Shown one piece after another: positions 7,067 through 16,476 of a stretch of 41,094 nt of DNA. Made by a program: the position numbers and the translations under genes. Source of the stretch: an uncultured Eubacterium sp. (GTDB taxonomy: Bacteria > Bacillota > Clostridia > Lachnospirales > Lachnospiraceae); contig CAKRKO010000013.1 in the NCBI GenBank assembly GCA_934358495.1, positions 1 to 41,094 of the forward strand, written 5' to 3'. The notes under the pieces are model-generated. The model saw only the letters and a program-made list of their open reading frames with translations. It had not been told where the DNA came from and searched no databases. Numbering within the stretch: the first letter of the stretch is position 1; every line of letters begins with the position of its first letter.

Positions 7067-8857
7067 ATGTATCGTTCACATGTATTAGTCTGTGGAGGAA
7101 CCGGATGTACTTCTTCTGGAAGCCAGCAGATTATTCAGACTTTAAAAGATGAATTAAAGAAAAACAAATTACAAAGTGAAGTCGCAGTTGTCAAAACCGG
7201 ATGTCACGGTCTGTGTGCAGAAGGCCCGGTAATGATCGTTTATCCTGAAGCTGTATTTTATTCAAAAGTACGTCCGGAAGATGTAGAGGAGATTGTTTCC
7301 GAGCATCTGTTAAAAGGTCGTATCGTAGAACGTCTTGTATATCATGAGGCGAACACACCGGAAGGACTCAAATCCTTAAATGAGACAACATTTTATAAAA
7401 AACAGCACAGAATTGCACTGCGAAACTGTGGTGTGATCAATCCGGAAAGTATTGACGAGTATATCGGAACCGGTGGTTATGAGGCTCTCGGAAAAGTGCT
7501 GACAGAAATGACACCGGATGATGTTATCCAGACCATTTTGGACAGTGGCTTAAGAGGCCGTGGCGGCGCAGGATTCCCGACCGGACTGAAATGGAGATTT
7601 GCTTCCGGAAATCGCGGAAATGTACAGAAATACGTTTGTTGTAATGCCGATGAGGGTGATCCGGGTGCATTTATGGATCGTTCTGTCCTGGAAGGTGATC
7701 CGCATGTTGTACTTGAAGCAATGGCCATTGCGGGTTATGCTATCGGTGCAGATCAGGGATATATTTATGTACGTGCAGAGTACCCGATCGCAGTAGAACG
7801 TCTGCAGATTGCAATTAACCAGGCAAGAGAGTATGGTTTGCTTGGGAAAAATATTTTTGACACTGGATTTAACTTTGATATTGAGCTGCGTCTCGGTGCC
7901 GGTGCATTCGTCTGTGGTGAGGAGACGGCCTTGATGACTTCCATCGAAGGAAACCGTGGTGAGCCGCGTCCAAGACCGCCGTTCCCGGCTGTCAAAGGTC
8001 TGTTCCAGAGTCCGACCATCTTAAATAATGTTGAAACATGGGCAAATATCCCACAGATTATTTTGCGTGGACCGAAGTGGTTTGCATCTATGGGTACAGA
8101 AAAATCCAAAGGAACCAAAGTATTTGCACTTGGTGGAAAAATCAACAATACAGGTCTGGTTGAAATTCCGATGGGAACTACTCTGCGTACCGTTATCGAG
8201 GATATCGGTGGTGGTATTCCAAATGGTAAGAAATTTAAAGCAGCTCAGACCGGTGGACCATCCGGCGGATGTATCCCGGCAGAGCATTTTGATATTCCAA
8301 TTGATTATGATAACCTGATCAGTATCGGTTCTATGATGGGATCTGGCGGTCTGATTGTTATGGACGAAGATACCTGTATGGTAGATATCGCAAAATTCTT
8401 CCTGCAGTTTACCGTAGATGAGTCCTGTGGCAAATGTACGCCATGTCGTGTCGGAACGAAACGTCTGCTGGAGTTATTAGAGAAGATTACAGATGGACGT
8501 GGAACGTTGGAGGACATCGACAAGATGGAAGAACTGTGTTACTACATCAAAGACAACGCACTCTGTGGCTTGGGACAGACAGCTCCGAACCCGGTTCTTT
8601 CCACACTTCGTTACTTCCGTGACGAATATATTGAGCATGTAGTAAACAAGAGATGTCCGGCTGGCGTATGTAAGAAACTTATTACATATAAGATTGATCC
8701 TGTGAAATGTAAAGGTTGTACATTATGTGCACGTAACTGTCCGGTTAATGCCATCGAAGGTCAGGTAAAAGTTGCACACAGCATTGACACAAGCAAATGT
8801 GTGAAATGTGGAACCTGTATCGATAAGTGTCGTTTTGGCGCTATTTATAAAGAGTAA
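7067..8857 (+). CDS. hydB: Bifurcating hydrogenase subunit HydB (NuoF-like, FMN/NAD(H))
   Basis: FMN- and NAD(H)-binding subunit, site of flavin-linked electron bifurcation or confurcation. In order: an N-terminal [2Fe-2S] thioredoxin-like domain (C-G-G-T-G-C and C-H-G-L-C), the NuoF flavin/NADH domain (GRGGAGFPTGLKW, CNADEGDPGAFMDRS), an SLBB segment, the 4Fe-4S binding region (ESCGKCTPCRVGT with a later Cys in N-A-L-C-G-L-G), and a C-terminal 2x[4Fe-4S] ferredoxin domain (CKGCTLCARNCP, CVKCGTCIDKC). The length, 596 aa, is typical for HydB. GGGGGTG precedes the ATG. It is followed after 14 bases by hydA. Confidence 0.96.
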   Translation: MYRSHVLVCGGTGCTSSGSQQIIQTLKDELKKNKLQSEVAVVKTGCHGLCAEGPVMIVYPEAVFYSKVRPEDVEEIVSEHLLKGRIVERLVYHEANTPEGLKSLNETTFYKKQHRIALRNCGVINPESIDEYIGTGGYEALGKVLTEMTPDDVIQTILDSGLRGRGGAGFPTGLKWRFASGNRGNVQKYVCCNADEGDPGAFMDRSVLEGDPHVVLEAMAIAGYAIGADQGYIYVRAEYPIAVERLQIAINQAREYGLLGKNIFDTGFNFDIELRLGAGAFVCGEETALMTSIEGNRGEPRPRPPFPAVKGLFQSPTILNNVETWANIPQIILRGPKWFASMGTEKSKGTKVFALGGKINNTGLVEIPMGTTLRTVIEDIGGGIPNGKKFKAAQTGGPSGGCIPAEHFDIPIDYDNLISIGSMMGSGGLIVMDEDTCMVDIAKFFLQFTVDESCGKCTPCRVGTKRLLELLEKITDGRGTLEDIDKMEELCYYIKDNALCGLGQTAPNPVLSTLRYFRDEYIEHVVNKRCPAGVCKKLITYKIDPVKCKGCTLCARNCPVNAIEGQVKVAHSIDTSKCVKCGTCIDKCRFGAIYKE

Positions 8858-8871
8858 CGGAGGAATCAATC

Positions 8872-10617
8872 ATGGAAAATATTACAATTAAAATAAACGG
8901 AAGAGAGGTATCCGCACCGCAGGGTTCCACGATTCTGGAGGCAGCACGCCTTGCACAGATTGAAATCCCGACGTTATGTTACCTTAAGGAAATCAATGAA
9001 ATCGGCGCCTGTCGTATGTGTGTTGTTGAGGTGAAAGGTGCCCGCACTCTGGTGACCGCCTGTGTATATCCGATCAACGAAGGAATGGAAGTATGGACCA
9101 ACACGCCGAAGGTTATTGAGTCCAGAAGAAAAACGTTACAGCTTTTATTGTCCAATCACGACCGCAAATGTTTGTCCTGTGTCCGCAGTGGAAACTGTGA
9201 ACTTCAGACCTTATGCCGTGAATATAAAGTAGATGATGAGGCTTACTATGATGGTGAACGCAATGAGTATGGGTTAGATACCAGTGCAGCTCATATGGTA
9301 AGAGATAACAACAAATGTATCCTTTGCAGACGGTGTAGCGCTGTCTGTGAAAAAGTACAGGGCGTAGGTGTGATCGGTGCAAATGAGCGTGGATTCAAGA
9401 CATACATCGGAACTGCATTTGATATGGATCTGGCAGAAACAAGCTGCGTATCCTGTGGACAGTGTATCGCTGTATGTCCGACCGGAGCACTGTATGAGAA
9501 AGATAATACCGAAGAAGTATTTGCAGCAATCGCAGATCCGGAGAAGTATGTGGTTGTTCAGTGTGCACCTGCTGTTCGTGCAGGACTTGGCGAGGCTTTT
9601 GGCATGCCGATCGGCACAGATGTAGAGGGCAAGCTGGCAGCAGCACTGCGCAGACTTGGTTTTGATAAAGTATTTGACACCACATTCTCTGCAGACCTTA
9701 CAATTATGGAAGAGGCCAACGAGTTCCTGGATCGTGTACAGAATGGCGGAGTGTTACCTCTGATCACATCCTGTTCCCCAGGATGGATCAAATACTGCGA
9801 GCACTATTTTCCGGAAATGACAGAGAATCTGTCTTCCTGTAAATCTCCGCAGCAGATGTTTGGTGCGATTGCAAAATCCTATTACGCAGAGAAAATGGGA
9901 ATTCCGAAAGAAAAAATGGTGGTTGTCAGCGTTATGCCATGTACTGCAAAGAAATTTGAGATTGGCAGAGAGGATGAGAACGGTGCAGGCGTTCCGGATG
10001 TGGACATTGCTATTACAACAAGAGAGCTTGGCCGCATGATCGAACGCGCAAGCATTCGTTTTGCAGATCTCCCGGATGAAGAATTTGATATGCCGCTTGG
10101 TCTTGGAACCGGTGCAGCAGTTATCTTCGGCGCAACCGGTGGTGTAATGGAAGCGGCACTTCGTACCGCAGTAGAGAAACTGACCGGCGAAGAACTTGCA
10201 AAACTTGAGTTCACTGATGTACGTGGTATCGAGGGCATCAAAGAAGCTACTTACAATGTAGCTGGTATGGATGTCAAAGTTGCTGTTGCTTCCGGACTGA
10301 AAAATGCAAAAGAACTGTTAAATAGAGTAAAATCAGGGGAAGCTGAGTATCATTTTATCGAGATCATGGGATGCCCTGGCGGATGTGTCAACGGTGGCGG
10401 TCAGCCGCAGCAGCCGGGATATGTACGCAATACCGTAGATATCCGTGCAAAACGTGCGGAAGTGCTTTACAATCTGGATAAAAATAATAAGATCCGTAAA
10501 TCACATGAGAATCCGGCGATCATTGAATTATATGAAACCTATCTTGGTGAGCCGGGCAGCCATAAAGCACATGAGTTACTGCATACTACTTATGTAAAAC
10601 GTACGGTAAATAAATAG
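8872..10617 (+). CDS. hydA: Bifurcating hydrogenase catalytic subunit HydA
   Basis: Catalytic [FeFe]-hydrogenase subunit (581 aa). N-terminal NuoG-like [2Fe-2S] domain (GACRMCVVEVKG), His-ligated cluster segment (C-L-S-C-V-R-S-G-N-C), two [4Fe-4S] motifs (CILCRRCSAVC, CVSCGQCIAVCP), then the H-cluster domain with L1 I-T-S-C-S-P-G-W, L2 M-P-C-T-A-K-K-F-E and L3 I-M-G-C-P-G-G-C-V-N-G-G-G-Q-P, and the small-subunit-like tail. The L1 loop is TSCSP rather than TSCCP, a variant I recall from other HydABC-type enzymes. CGGAGGA precedes the start. It is the last gene of the operon, followed by a terminator. Confidence 0.96.
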   Translation: MENITIKINGREVSAPQGSTILEAARLAQIEIPTLCYLKEINEIGACRMCVVEVKGARTLVTACVYPINEGMEVWTNTPKVIESRRKTLQLLLSNHDRKCLSCVRSGNCELQTLCREYKVDDEAYYDGERNEYGLDTSAAHMVRDNNKCILCRRCSAVCEKVQGVGVIGANERGFKTYIGTAFDMDLAETSCVSCGQCIAVCPTGALYEKDNTEEVFAAIADPEKYVVVQCAPAVRAGLGEAFGMPIGTDVEGKLAAALRRLGFDKVFDTTFSADLTIMEEANEFLDRVQNGGVLPLITSCSPGWIKYCEHYFPEMTENLSSCKSPQQMFGAIAKSYYAEKMGIPKEKMVVVSVMPCTAKKFEIGREDENGAGVPDVDIAITTRELGRMIERASIRFADLPDEEFDMPLGLGTGAAVIFGATGGVMEAALRTAVEKLTGEELAKLEFTDVRGIEGIKEATYNVAGMDVKVAVASGLKNAKELLNRVKSGEAEYHFIEIMGCPGGCVNGGGQPQQPGYVRNTVDIRAKRAEVLYNLDKNNKIRKSHENPAIIELYETYLGEPGSHKAHELLHTTYVKRTVNK

Positions 10618-10672
10618 TTTTGTATTTGATAAGTTGCGTGATCAGATGAAAAAAATGAGAATATTTTTAAGA

Positions 10673-10703
10673 GGAGTCGTTGTATTTGTAACGGCTCCTT
10701 TTA
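10673..10703 (+). terminator. Terminator of the hyd operon
   Basis: Nine-base-pair stem GGAGTCGTT / AACGGCTCC (one G-U pair), 8-nt loop, then CTTTTAT. It separates the hydrogenase operon from the dlt-like operon. Confidence 0.82.
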
Positions 10704-10775
10704 TCATATAAAAAGAATATTAAGAAAATATTCAGTATTTCTAAGGAAGAATTAAAGCATGGGATATGGCATTTG

Positions 10776-10784
10776 TGATAGAAT
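10776..10784 (+). promoter_or_regulatory. Possible extended -10 promoter of the dlt-like operon
   Basis: TGATAGAAT fits an extended -10 (TGn plus TAGAAT), about 30 nt before the MBOAT start. No good -35 hexamer is visible at 17-18 nt, so this is weak. Confidence 0.32.
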
Positions 10785-10814
10785 TTCCAGAGAAATTGTT
10801 TAAGGAGCATTTTT

Positions 10815-12353
10815 ATGAATTTGTTATCTGTTGCATTTATTTTGTTTGTAACTGTTTTATTTATACTGTATTACACTGTATTTCGGAAAAAACAATGGAT
10901 CTGCCTGCTTTTATTCAGCATGGCATTTTATGCTTATTCAGGCATTTCGAATCTCATTTTTATTGCAATCACCGGATTCAGTGTGTTTGTGGGCGGCATA
11001 TGGTTGGTTCGTTTTTCGAAACAATATCAGGAAATCCGAAAGGATAAAAGCATAGACAGAGCCAGGAGAAAGGAAATAAAAGCAGCATTTGATCGAAAGC
11101 GCAAAATTATTCTCTGGACAATCATTATTCTTAATTTTGGAATGCTGGCAGTATTGAAATATCTGCATCCTTTGTTTGAAGGTTTTCTGATACCGCTTGG
11201 CATCTCTTTTTACATGTTTATTTCCATTGGTTATCTGGTGGATATCTATTTTGAAAAATACGAAGCTGAAAAGAATCCGTTTCGTTTCCTGCTGTTTGTT
11301 TCGTTTTTTCCACAACTGATCCAGGGACCGATCAACAGATATGATCAGATGAAAGAGCAGCTGTATGGCAGACATACTCTGGACTGGTATCGCTGTAAGC
11401 GTGCATTGATATTGATTTTGTTTGGATTATTAAAAAAGTATGCGATCGCAAATCTGCTGGTTCACGAAATCACAAATATTCTGGATGCGCCTACGGAGAA
11501 AACACCTGGTTCTGTCATCGTGTTTGCAATATTATTATATTCAGCCCAACAGTACGCAGATTTTTCCGGTGGAATCGATATCGTTATGGGTGTAGCAGAA
11601 TTGTTTGGGATTGAAATGATGCCAAATTTCAGACAACCGTATTTTTCTGTTTCACTGGGGGATTTCTGGCGAAGATGGCATATTTCGCTTGGTGCATGGA
11701 TGAGAGATTATGTATTTTATCCATTTGCGCTGACTGCTCCTATGCAGAAATTCGGAAAATGGGCGAAAAAGCATCTGAACGTTCATTTCGGCCGTGTACT
11801 TCCGGCATCCATTGCGAATATTCTGGTATTTTTCCTTGTAGGTATCTGGCATGGCGCACAGTGGCACTTTATCTTCTGGGGTCTTTACAATGGTATTGTA
11901 ATTGCAGTTTCAGATATCTGTGCACCTTTGTTTGCAAAAATGGCAGAAAGACTGCACATAAATGTAAAAAGCAGGGCATTTCATGTATTTCGGATTATCC
12001 GGACGTTTATCATAGTAAATATCGGATGGTATTTTGACCGAATTTACAATATCAAAGACTGTTTTATGTGCATGAAAAACACGATTATTCATTTTCGTAT
12101 GGGACAGTTATACGAAATTTTGGAACCAACATTTAAAGAAGTGCCAAAGAAAGCGTATATTATGGCAGCGGCAGCGCTGCTCATTGTATTTGCTGACAGT
12201 GTTCTAAAAGAAAAAGGAAAGGATACAATTACATTGTTGGAAGAACGGCCTTTGGCACTTCGCTGGTTACTATATTTTGTGATGATTTTCCTTATTTTAG
12301 GATCGTTTAATTTTGCCGTTGGCGCAGGAGGTTTTATGTATGCGAATTATTAA
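10815..12353 (+). CDS. MBOAT O-acyltransferase (DltB-like)
   Basis: A 512-residue polytopic membrane protein of the MBOAT family. DltB-type members move an acyl group from a carrier protein across the membrane to a surface polymer. Many hydrophobic segments are visible; family motifs include FFPQLIQGPINRY, GDFWRRWHISLG-A-W, R-D-Y-V-F-Y-P and the catalytic-His region G-I-W-H-G-A-Q-W-H-F (His346). AAGGAG seven bases upstream fixes the start. It leads an operon with SGNH-like, adenylation, decarboxylase and carrier-protein genes, so the donor is probably the carrier protein encoded last. It overlaps the next gene by 14 nt. The acceptor polymer is unknown. Confidence 0.9.
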   Translation: MNLLSVAFILFVTVLFILYYTVFRKKQWICLLLFSMAFYAYSGISNLIFIAITGFSVFVGGIWLVRFSKQYQEIRKDKSIDRARRKEIKAAFDRKRKIILWTIIILNFGMLAVLKYLHPLFEGFLIPLGISFYMFISIGYLVDIYFEKYEAEKNPFRFLLFVSFFPQLIQGPINRYDQMKEQLYGRHTLDWYRCKRALILILFGLLKKYAIANLLVHEITNILDAPTEKTPGSVIVFAILLYSAQQYADFSGGIDIVMGVAELFGIEMMPNFRQPYFSVSLGDFWRRWHISLGAWMRDYVFYPFALTAPMQKFGKWAKKHLNVHFGRVLPASIANILVFFLVGIWHGAQWHFIFWGLYNGIVIAVSDICAPLFAKMAERLHINVKSRAFHVFRIIRTFIIVNIGWYFDRIYNIKDCFMCMKNTIIHFRMGQLYEILEPTFKEVPKKAYIMAAAALLIVFADSVLKEKGKDTITLLEERPLALRWLLYFVMIFLILGSFNFAVGAGGFMYANY

Positions 12354-13464
12354 GGGCATAAAAGTGGTTGGATTTGTTTTCCTGTTCATAGTGATAAATT
12401 TGCTGCTGAGTTATCTTCTTGTAAAAGCAAATGGTCCAAGTGAGGTCATGTGGAAGGACTTCCGCAAAACAGAAAAAATAGATACCGTGTATTTAGGTTC
12501 TTCTTTTTCACAGATGACGTTTAATCCCTATATCATAGATGAAGCTACCGGGTGGAGTTCTTTTAATATGGGAACACCGGGGCAGCCGTTGGATCAGACC
12601 AAAGAGGCATTAACGGCAGCGATTCAGGAAAAAAAGATAAAAAGAGCTGTTCTTATATTTGGAATCCCGTCTCTGGAACTGATACAAAATGCAAATGCGA
12701 GAGCCACTTTTGCAAGGGCAAGAAAGTATGGATGTTCTCCTTTGGAAAAACTGCGGTTGGACTGGAGGTTTGTGACGGACAGTGAAAACTTTAATGCAGA
12801 AGCATCACTGACATATTTTTTTCCATGGACTTATAACAGTGTTGATTGGAAGCTAAAGACGATTTCAGAAAATCTGAAAATCAAACGGGAAAGCAAAGAT
12901 GCGAATGCAAGTTCGAAAAAAGTGGCAGGGTATATGGAGTATGTCGGAAAGGGATATGCATACGCAGGTGGTGTCTTTGATTATAATACAGCCGCTGTAA
13001 ATAATACAAAAAAGGCTTATTCTGGAAAAAGCTCTGATAAGGCGTATGAAGAATTAGAGGAGATGTGTAAACTGTGCCAGGAAAATGGTGTAGACTTTAT
13101 GGTTGTGAATACACCGAAAGCACCTTATGATATTGCAGCATATGGTGCGGAAGAGTATTTTGCGATCAACCAGAAAATCAGTGGGATATGCAGTAAGTAC
13201 GGTGCCGATTATTATGATTTCAATTTGGTAAAACCGGAATTGTTTGCCATCTGCCCGGAGTATCTGTCAAATTTTGAACACCTAAATAAAACAGGGTCAG
13301 AAGTTTTTTGCAAGGCTTTTTCGAAATTTGTATTGAGTCGTGATGCAGGCGAGGATGTGTCACAATATTTTTATGATGAGGATGCCTATATGGAATCTGT
13401 CAAAGATATTGTTGCTACTTACCTTCCGGGATATGACACTGCAAATACAAACAACCAAAATTAG
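12340..13464 (+). CDS. Membrane-anchored SGNH-like protein (DltD-like role)
   Basis: A 374-residue protein with one N-terminal membrane helix (residues about 8-28) and an extracellular domain. Y-L-G-S-S-F-S-Q (Ser54/55) fits the first SGNH block. Near the end N-F-E-H-L-N (Asn311 to His314) stands where DltD and other SGNH enzymes have D-x-x-H, so the usual Asp is apparently Asn. In dlt operons DltD is the extracellular partner that moves D-Ala to teichoic acid; position and topology suggest an equivalent job. The start at 12340 has AGGAGG eight bases upstream; a TTG at 12313 is rejected. Confidence 0.77.
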   Translation: MRIIKGIKVVGFVFLFIVINLLLSYLLVKANGPSEVMWKDFRKTEKIDTVYLGSSFSQMTFNPYIIDEATGWSSFNMGTPGQPLDQTKEALTAAIQEKKIKRAVLIFGIPSLELIQNANARATFARARKYGCSPLEKLRLDWRFVTDSENFNAEASLTYFFPWTYNSVDWKLKTISENLKIKRESKDANASSKKVAGYMEYVGKGYAYAGGVFDYNTAAVNNTKKAYSGKSSDKAYEELEEMCKLCQENGVDFMVVNTPKAPYDIAAYGAEEYFAINQKISGICSKYGADYYDFNLVKPELFAICPEYLSNFEHLNKTGSEVFCKAFSKFVLSRDAGEDVSQYFYDEDAYMESVKDIVATYLPGYDTANTNNQN

Positions 13465-13482
13465 ATGTAAAGAGGAAACAAA

Positions 13483-15048
13483 ATGACGAATGTATTAGAA
13501 TGGCTGGAGCATATGGAAGCACAGTCCGGAGAAAAAATTGCAGTTGCAGATCCGAAAGAAGAATATTCCTTTACTCAGTTAAAAATGTATGCGCAGAAGG
13601 GCGGAACTTATCTGAGAAAATGGATGACAGGGACTGCTCCGGTAGCAATTTATATGGAAAAAAGCTGTGTTACCTTAAGTATTATGTTTGGAGCGGTATA
13701 TGCCGGCTGCCCATATTGCCTGTTAGATCTGCGCCAGCCGGAGGCGAGACTGCAGCAGATCATAACCGTGCTGCAGCCGGAAGTAATCGTTACAAAGGAA
13801 GAAAATCTGGAGAAAATGAAAAAGTGCCTGGATGCAATAGCCGGGGATGTTCCGAGAACGACAATTTTGCTGGCAGAGAAGTGCCTGGATGAAGCAACGA
13901 TCGATCAGAATCTTTTGAGACAGATCCGAACGGAACATGCGGATCGAAAACCTTTGTATATTAATTTTACCAGTGGAAGCACCGGTTTGCCAAAAGGTGT
14001 TGCAGTAAGTCACAGAGCGGTGATGGATTTTATCCGGATCTATGCAGATACTTTTGCTGTCACGAAGGAAGACATTATAGGAAATCAGGCGCCGTTTGAT
14101 TTTGATGTTTCGGTAAAAGATATTTATACCGGTCTTTTGACTGGTGCGAAAGTACAGATCATTCCAAGAGAATATTTTAGTGATCCTACTACTTTGATGG
14201 ATTATATGGCAGACAGTAAAATGACGGTGCTTACCTGGGCGGTCAGCGCCATGTGCTTTGTATCTGTCATGAATGGGTTTGATTATCGTACACCGGATAC
14301 GGTTCGAAAAGTTCTTTTTAGCGGAGAAGTACTTCCAATAAAACATTACAGAGTATGGAAAAAATATCTGCCTCAGGCGATGTTCGTAAATCTGTACGGA
14401 CCAACTGAAGTCACCTGTAACTGTACGTATTATGTGCTTGATCCAAAATGCGAATATGAACTGACCGATGTGATTCCTATTGGAAAAGCTTTTCCAAATG
14501 AAACGGTATTCCTTTTGGATGAGACAGATCAGCAAGTGACGGAAGCAGGAAAAGCCGGAGAAATCTGTGTCAGCAGCTCAGAGCTGGCGCTTGGCTATTA
14601 TAATGCACCGGATAAAACGGCACAGGTCTTTGTGCAGAATCCATTAAACCATCAATACGATGAACGGATTTACAGAACCGGTGATCTGGCAAAATATGAT
14701 GCACAGGGAAATCTTGTATATATTTCCAGAAAAGATTTCCAGATCAAACATCTGGGGCACAGAATTGAACTTGGAGAAATTGAGGTGGCAGCGAATGCCG
14801 TGGATGGAATCACCAGATCCTGCTGTATTTATGAGACAGAAAAGGAACGTTTGCTGCTTTTTTACACGGGGACATGCGAAAAAAGACAGCTGATAAAAAC
14901 ATTACGTGGTATACTGCCGCCTTATATGATACCAAATACGGCGCTGCAACTTACAGAGATGCCGATGACCAAGAACGGAAAGATTGACAGAAATCAATTA
15001 AGAAAGCTATACGAGGAGGGGTTACATGCAAGACATTTTAAAAAGTAA
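13483..15048 (+). CDS. Amino-acid adenylation enzyme (DltA-like carrier-protein ligase)
   Basis: A 521-residue AMP-forming adenylation enzyme that should activate an amino acid and load it on the carrier protein encoded at 16223. Visible core motifs: INFTSGSTGLPKGVAVSH (P-loop), A4 region F-D-F-D-V-S-V-K-D with Asp208 where amino-acid-activating domains bind the amino group, NLYGPTEVTCNCTYY, YRTGDLAKYD, a hinge I-K-H-L-G-H-R-I-E-L-G-E-I-E and the catalytic K in T-K-N-G-K-I-D. It resembles DltA in length and motifs but the pocket differs, so D-Ala is not assured. A decarboxylase downstream hints at a dicarboxylic or dibasic substrate (inference). Overlaps the next gene by 23 nt. Confidence 0.88.
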   Translation: MTNVLEWLEHMEAQSGEKIAVADPKEEYSFTQLKMYAQKGGTYLRKWMTGTAPVAIYMEKSCVTLSIMFGAVYAGCPYCLLDLRQPEARLQQIITVLQPEVIVTKEENLEKMKKCLDAIAGDVPRTTILLAEKCLDEATIDQNLLRQIRTEHADRKPLYINFTSGSTGLPKGVAVSHRAVMDFIRIYADTFAVTKEDIIGNQAPFDFDVSVKDIYTGLLTGAKVQIIPREYFSDPTTLMDYMADSKMTVLTWAVSAMCFVSVMNGFDYRTPDTVRKVLFSGEVLPIKHYRVWKKYLPQAMFVNLYGPTEVTCNCTYYVLDPKCEYELTDVIPIGKAFPNETVFLLDETDQQVTEAGKAGEICVSSSELALGYYNAPDKTAQVFVQNPLNHQYDERIYRTGDLAKYDAQGNLVYISRKDFQIKHLGHRIELGEIEVAANAVDGITRSCCIYETEKERLLLFYTGTCEKRQLIKTLRGILPPYMIPNTALQLTEMPMTKNGKIDRNQLRKLYEEGLHARHFKK

Positions 15049-16204
15049 TACACCTGCGTTTGTATTTGATACGGCAGTTTTACAAAAACGGGCTGCACAG
15101 ATCAGAGAGATTGTCGGAGAGACAGTGTCACTTTGTTATTCCATGAAGGCAAATCCATTTTTGGTGACAACCATGTTGACGTGTGTGGATAAACTGGAAG
15201 TCTGCAGTCCGGGTGAACTTGCTATTTGTAAAAAACTTGGTGTAGATGGATCCAGAATCATTTATTCCGGTGTTAATAAGGGGATTACGGATATCAGAGA
15301 AGCCTATGAGTACGGAGTAGGAATTTTTACAGCGGAATCGGTTCGTCATGTAGATCTGATCCAGCAAGTGGTTGAAGCAGCAGATTCAGATCAGAAAGCA
15401 GAAGTGATCCTTCGCCTGAATGCCGGTTCTCAGTTTGGAATGGCAAAAGAGGATATATTTGATATATTGCAGCACAGGGAAAACAGATACAGAAGTTTAA
15501 ACATTACAGGAATTCATTATTTTGTCGGGACACAACGGAAACGGGCGAAAAGAAAGATAAAAGAACTTCAGATGCTGTTGGAATTATTTGAGGAGATCCG
15601 AAACCTTTTCGGACTGGAATTAAAAAAACTGGAATATGGACCGGGGTTTGCAGTCCCTTATTTTGCAGATGATGATTTTTCGGATACTTTATTTCCTGTA
15701 AAAGAGTTGAAAGATATCTTAAAGGAAGTGGCACAAAAAGTAGAATTGACCATTGAGATGGGACGTTTTTTCACAGCGGAATGTGGAACGTATTATACAA
15801 ACGTTGCAGATTTAAAAACAGTGGGAAACGCACATTATTGTATTGTGGATGGTGGGATGAACCATCTGACTTATTTGGGACAGATGATGGGCATGAAGAC
15901 ACCGATTATAAAACATTATAAAAATGCAATGGTGCAGGATGGTACAGTGGATAAGAAAACCTGGTGTCTCTGCGGAAGTCTGTGTACAACATCGGATATT
16001 CTCTGCAGAGAAGTGGAATTTGAACATCTGGAAATTGGTGATACGCTGGCTTTTGAAAATGTCGGAGCATATTCTGTGACAGAGGGGATTTATCTGTTCT
16101 TGAGTCGAACCATGCCAAAGGTTTATTTAAAAGATGAGAGTGGTTCCCTTACATTAGTAAGAGATGCGATAGAAACAAGTACTATAAATACAATGAATAT
16201 ATAA
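15026..16204 (+). CDS. Fold-type III PLP-dependent amino-acid decarboxylase (LysA/BtrK-like)
   Basis: A 392-residue decarboxylase of the alanine-racemase fold. Y-S-M-K-A-N-P gives the PLP Lys (Lys41); H-Y-F-V-G-T-Q matches the H-x-H-I-G-S-Q site with one His lost; E-M-G-R-F-F replaces E-P-G-R; G-S-L-C-T-T-S-D-I-L carries the catalytic Cys (Cys320); E-N-V-G-A-Y is the C-terminal phosphate/dimer segment. LysA-like enzymes decarboxylate free meso-DAP; BtrK decarboxylates carrier-bound gamma-glutamyl thioester. Here it lies between an adenylation enzyme and a carrier protein, so a carrier-bound substrate is attractive. GAGGAGGG supports the start, which is inside the upstream gene. Confidence 0.86.
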   Translation: MQDILKSNTPAFVFDTAVLQKRAAQIREIVGETVSLCYSMKANPFLVTTMLTCVDKLEVCSPGELAICKKLGVDGSRIIYSGVNKGITDIREAYEYGVGIFTAESVRHVDLIQQVVEAADSDQKAEVILRLNAGSQFGMAKEDIFDILQHRENRYRSLNITGIHYFVGTQRKRAKRKIKELQMLLELFEEIRNLFGLELKKLEYGPGFAVPYFADDDFSDTLFPVKELKDILKEVAQKVELTIEMGRFFTAECGTYYTNVADLKTVGNAHYCIVDGGMNHLTYLGQMMGMKTPIIKHYKNAMVQDGTVDKKTWCLCGSLCTTSDILCREVEFEHLEIGDTLAFENVGAYSVTEGIYLFLSRTMPKVYLKDESGSLTLVRDAIETSTINTMNI

Positions 16205-16222
16205 GAAAAGGAGATTTGTAAC

Positions 16223-16447
16223 ATGGAAGAATTATTGGAATTGTTAAAGGATATTAAAGAGGATGTAGATTTTGAAAATGAAAAGGCACTGGTGGATGAT
16301 CATATTTTAGACTCTTTTGATATCCTGCAAATTATCAGTGACATTAGTGATGAGTTTGATATCGTGATACCGGCAGCGTATGTAAAACCGGAAAATTTCA
16401 ACAGTGCAGAGGCACTTTGGAAGATGATTCAGGAGTTACAGGATTAA
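16223..16447 (+). CDS. Acyl/aminoacyl carrier protein (DltC-like)
   Basis: A 74-residue acidic helical protein with the phosphopantetheine site I-L-D-S-F-D-I-L, Ser31 being the attachment residue. Length and acidity match DltC (about 78 aa) and other carrier proteins. AAAAGGAG precedes the ATG. It is the last gene of the dlt-like operon, followed by a terminator, so the adenylation enzyme at 13483 is the obvious loading partner and the MBOAT protein the likely unloading partner. Confidence 0.9.
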   Translation: MEELLELLKDIKEDVDFENEKALVDDHILDSFDILQIISDISDEFDIVIPAAYVKPENFNSAEALWKMIQELQD

Positions 16448-16476
16448 TATCAGCGCAAACACAGGTAAATGCAGAG

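Noticed and set aside
10766..11047. Open frame overlapping the MBOAT start
   Set aside because: Shadow frame of the MBOAT gene with no ribosome site or recognisable protein family.
13723..14535. Long minus-strand open frame within the adenylation gene
   Set aside because: It overlaps a gene with complete family motifs, contains no recognisable domain and has no ribosome site.
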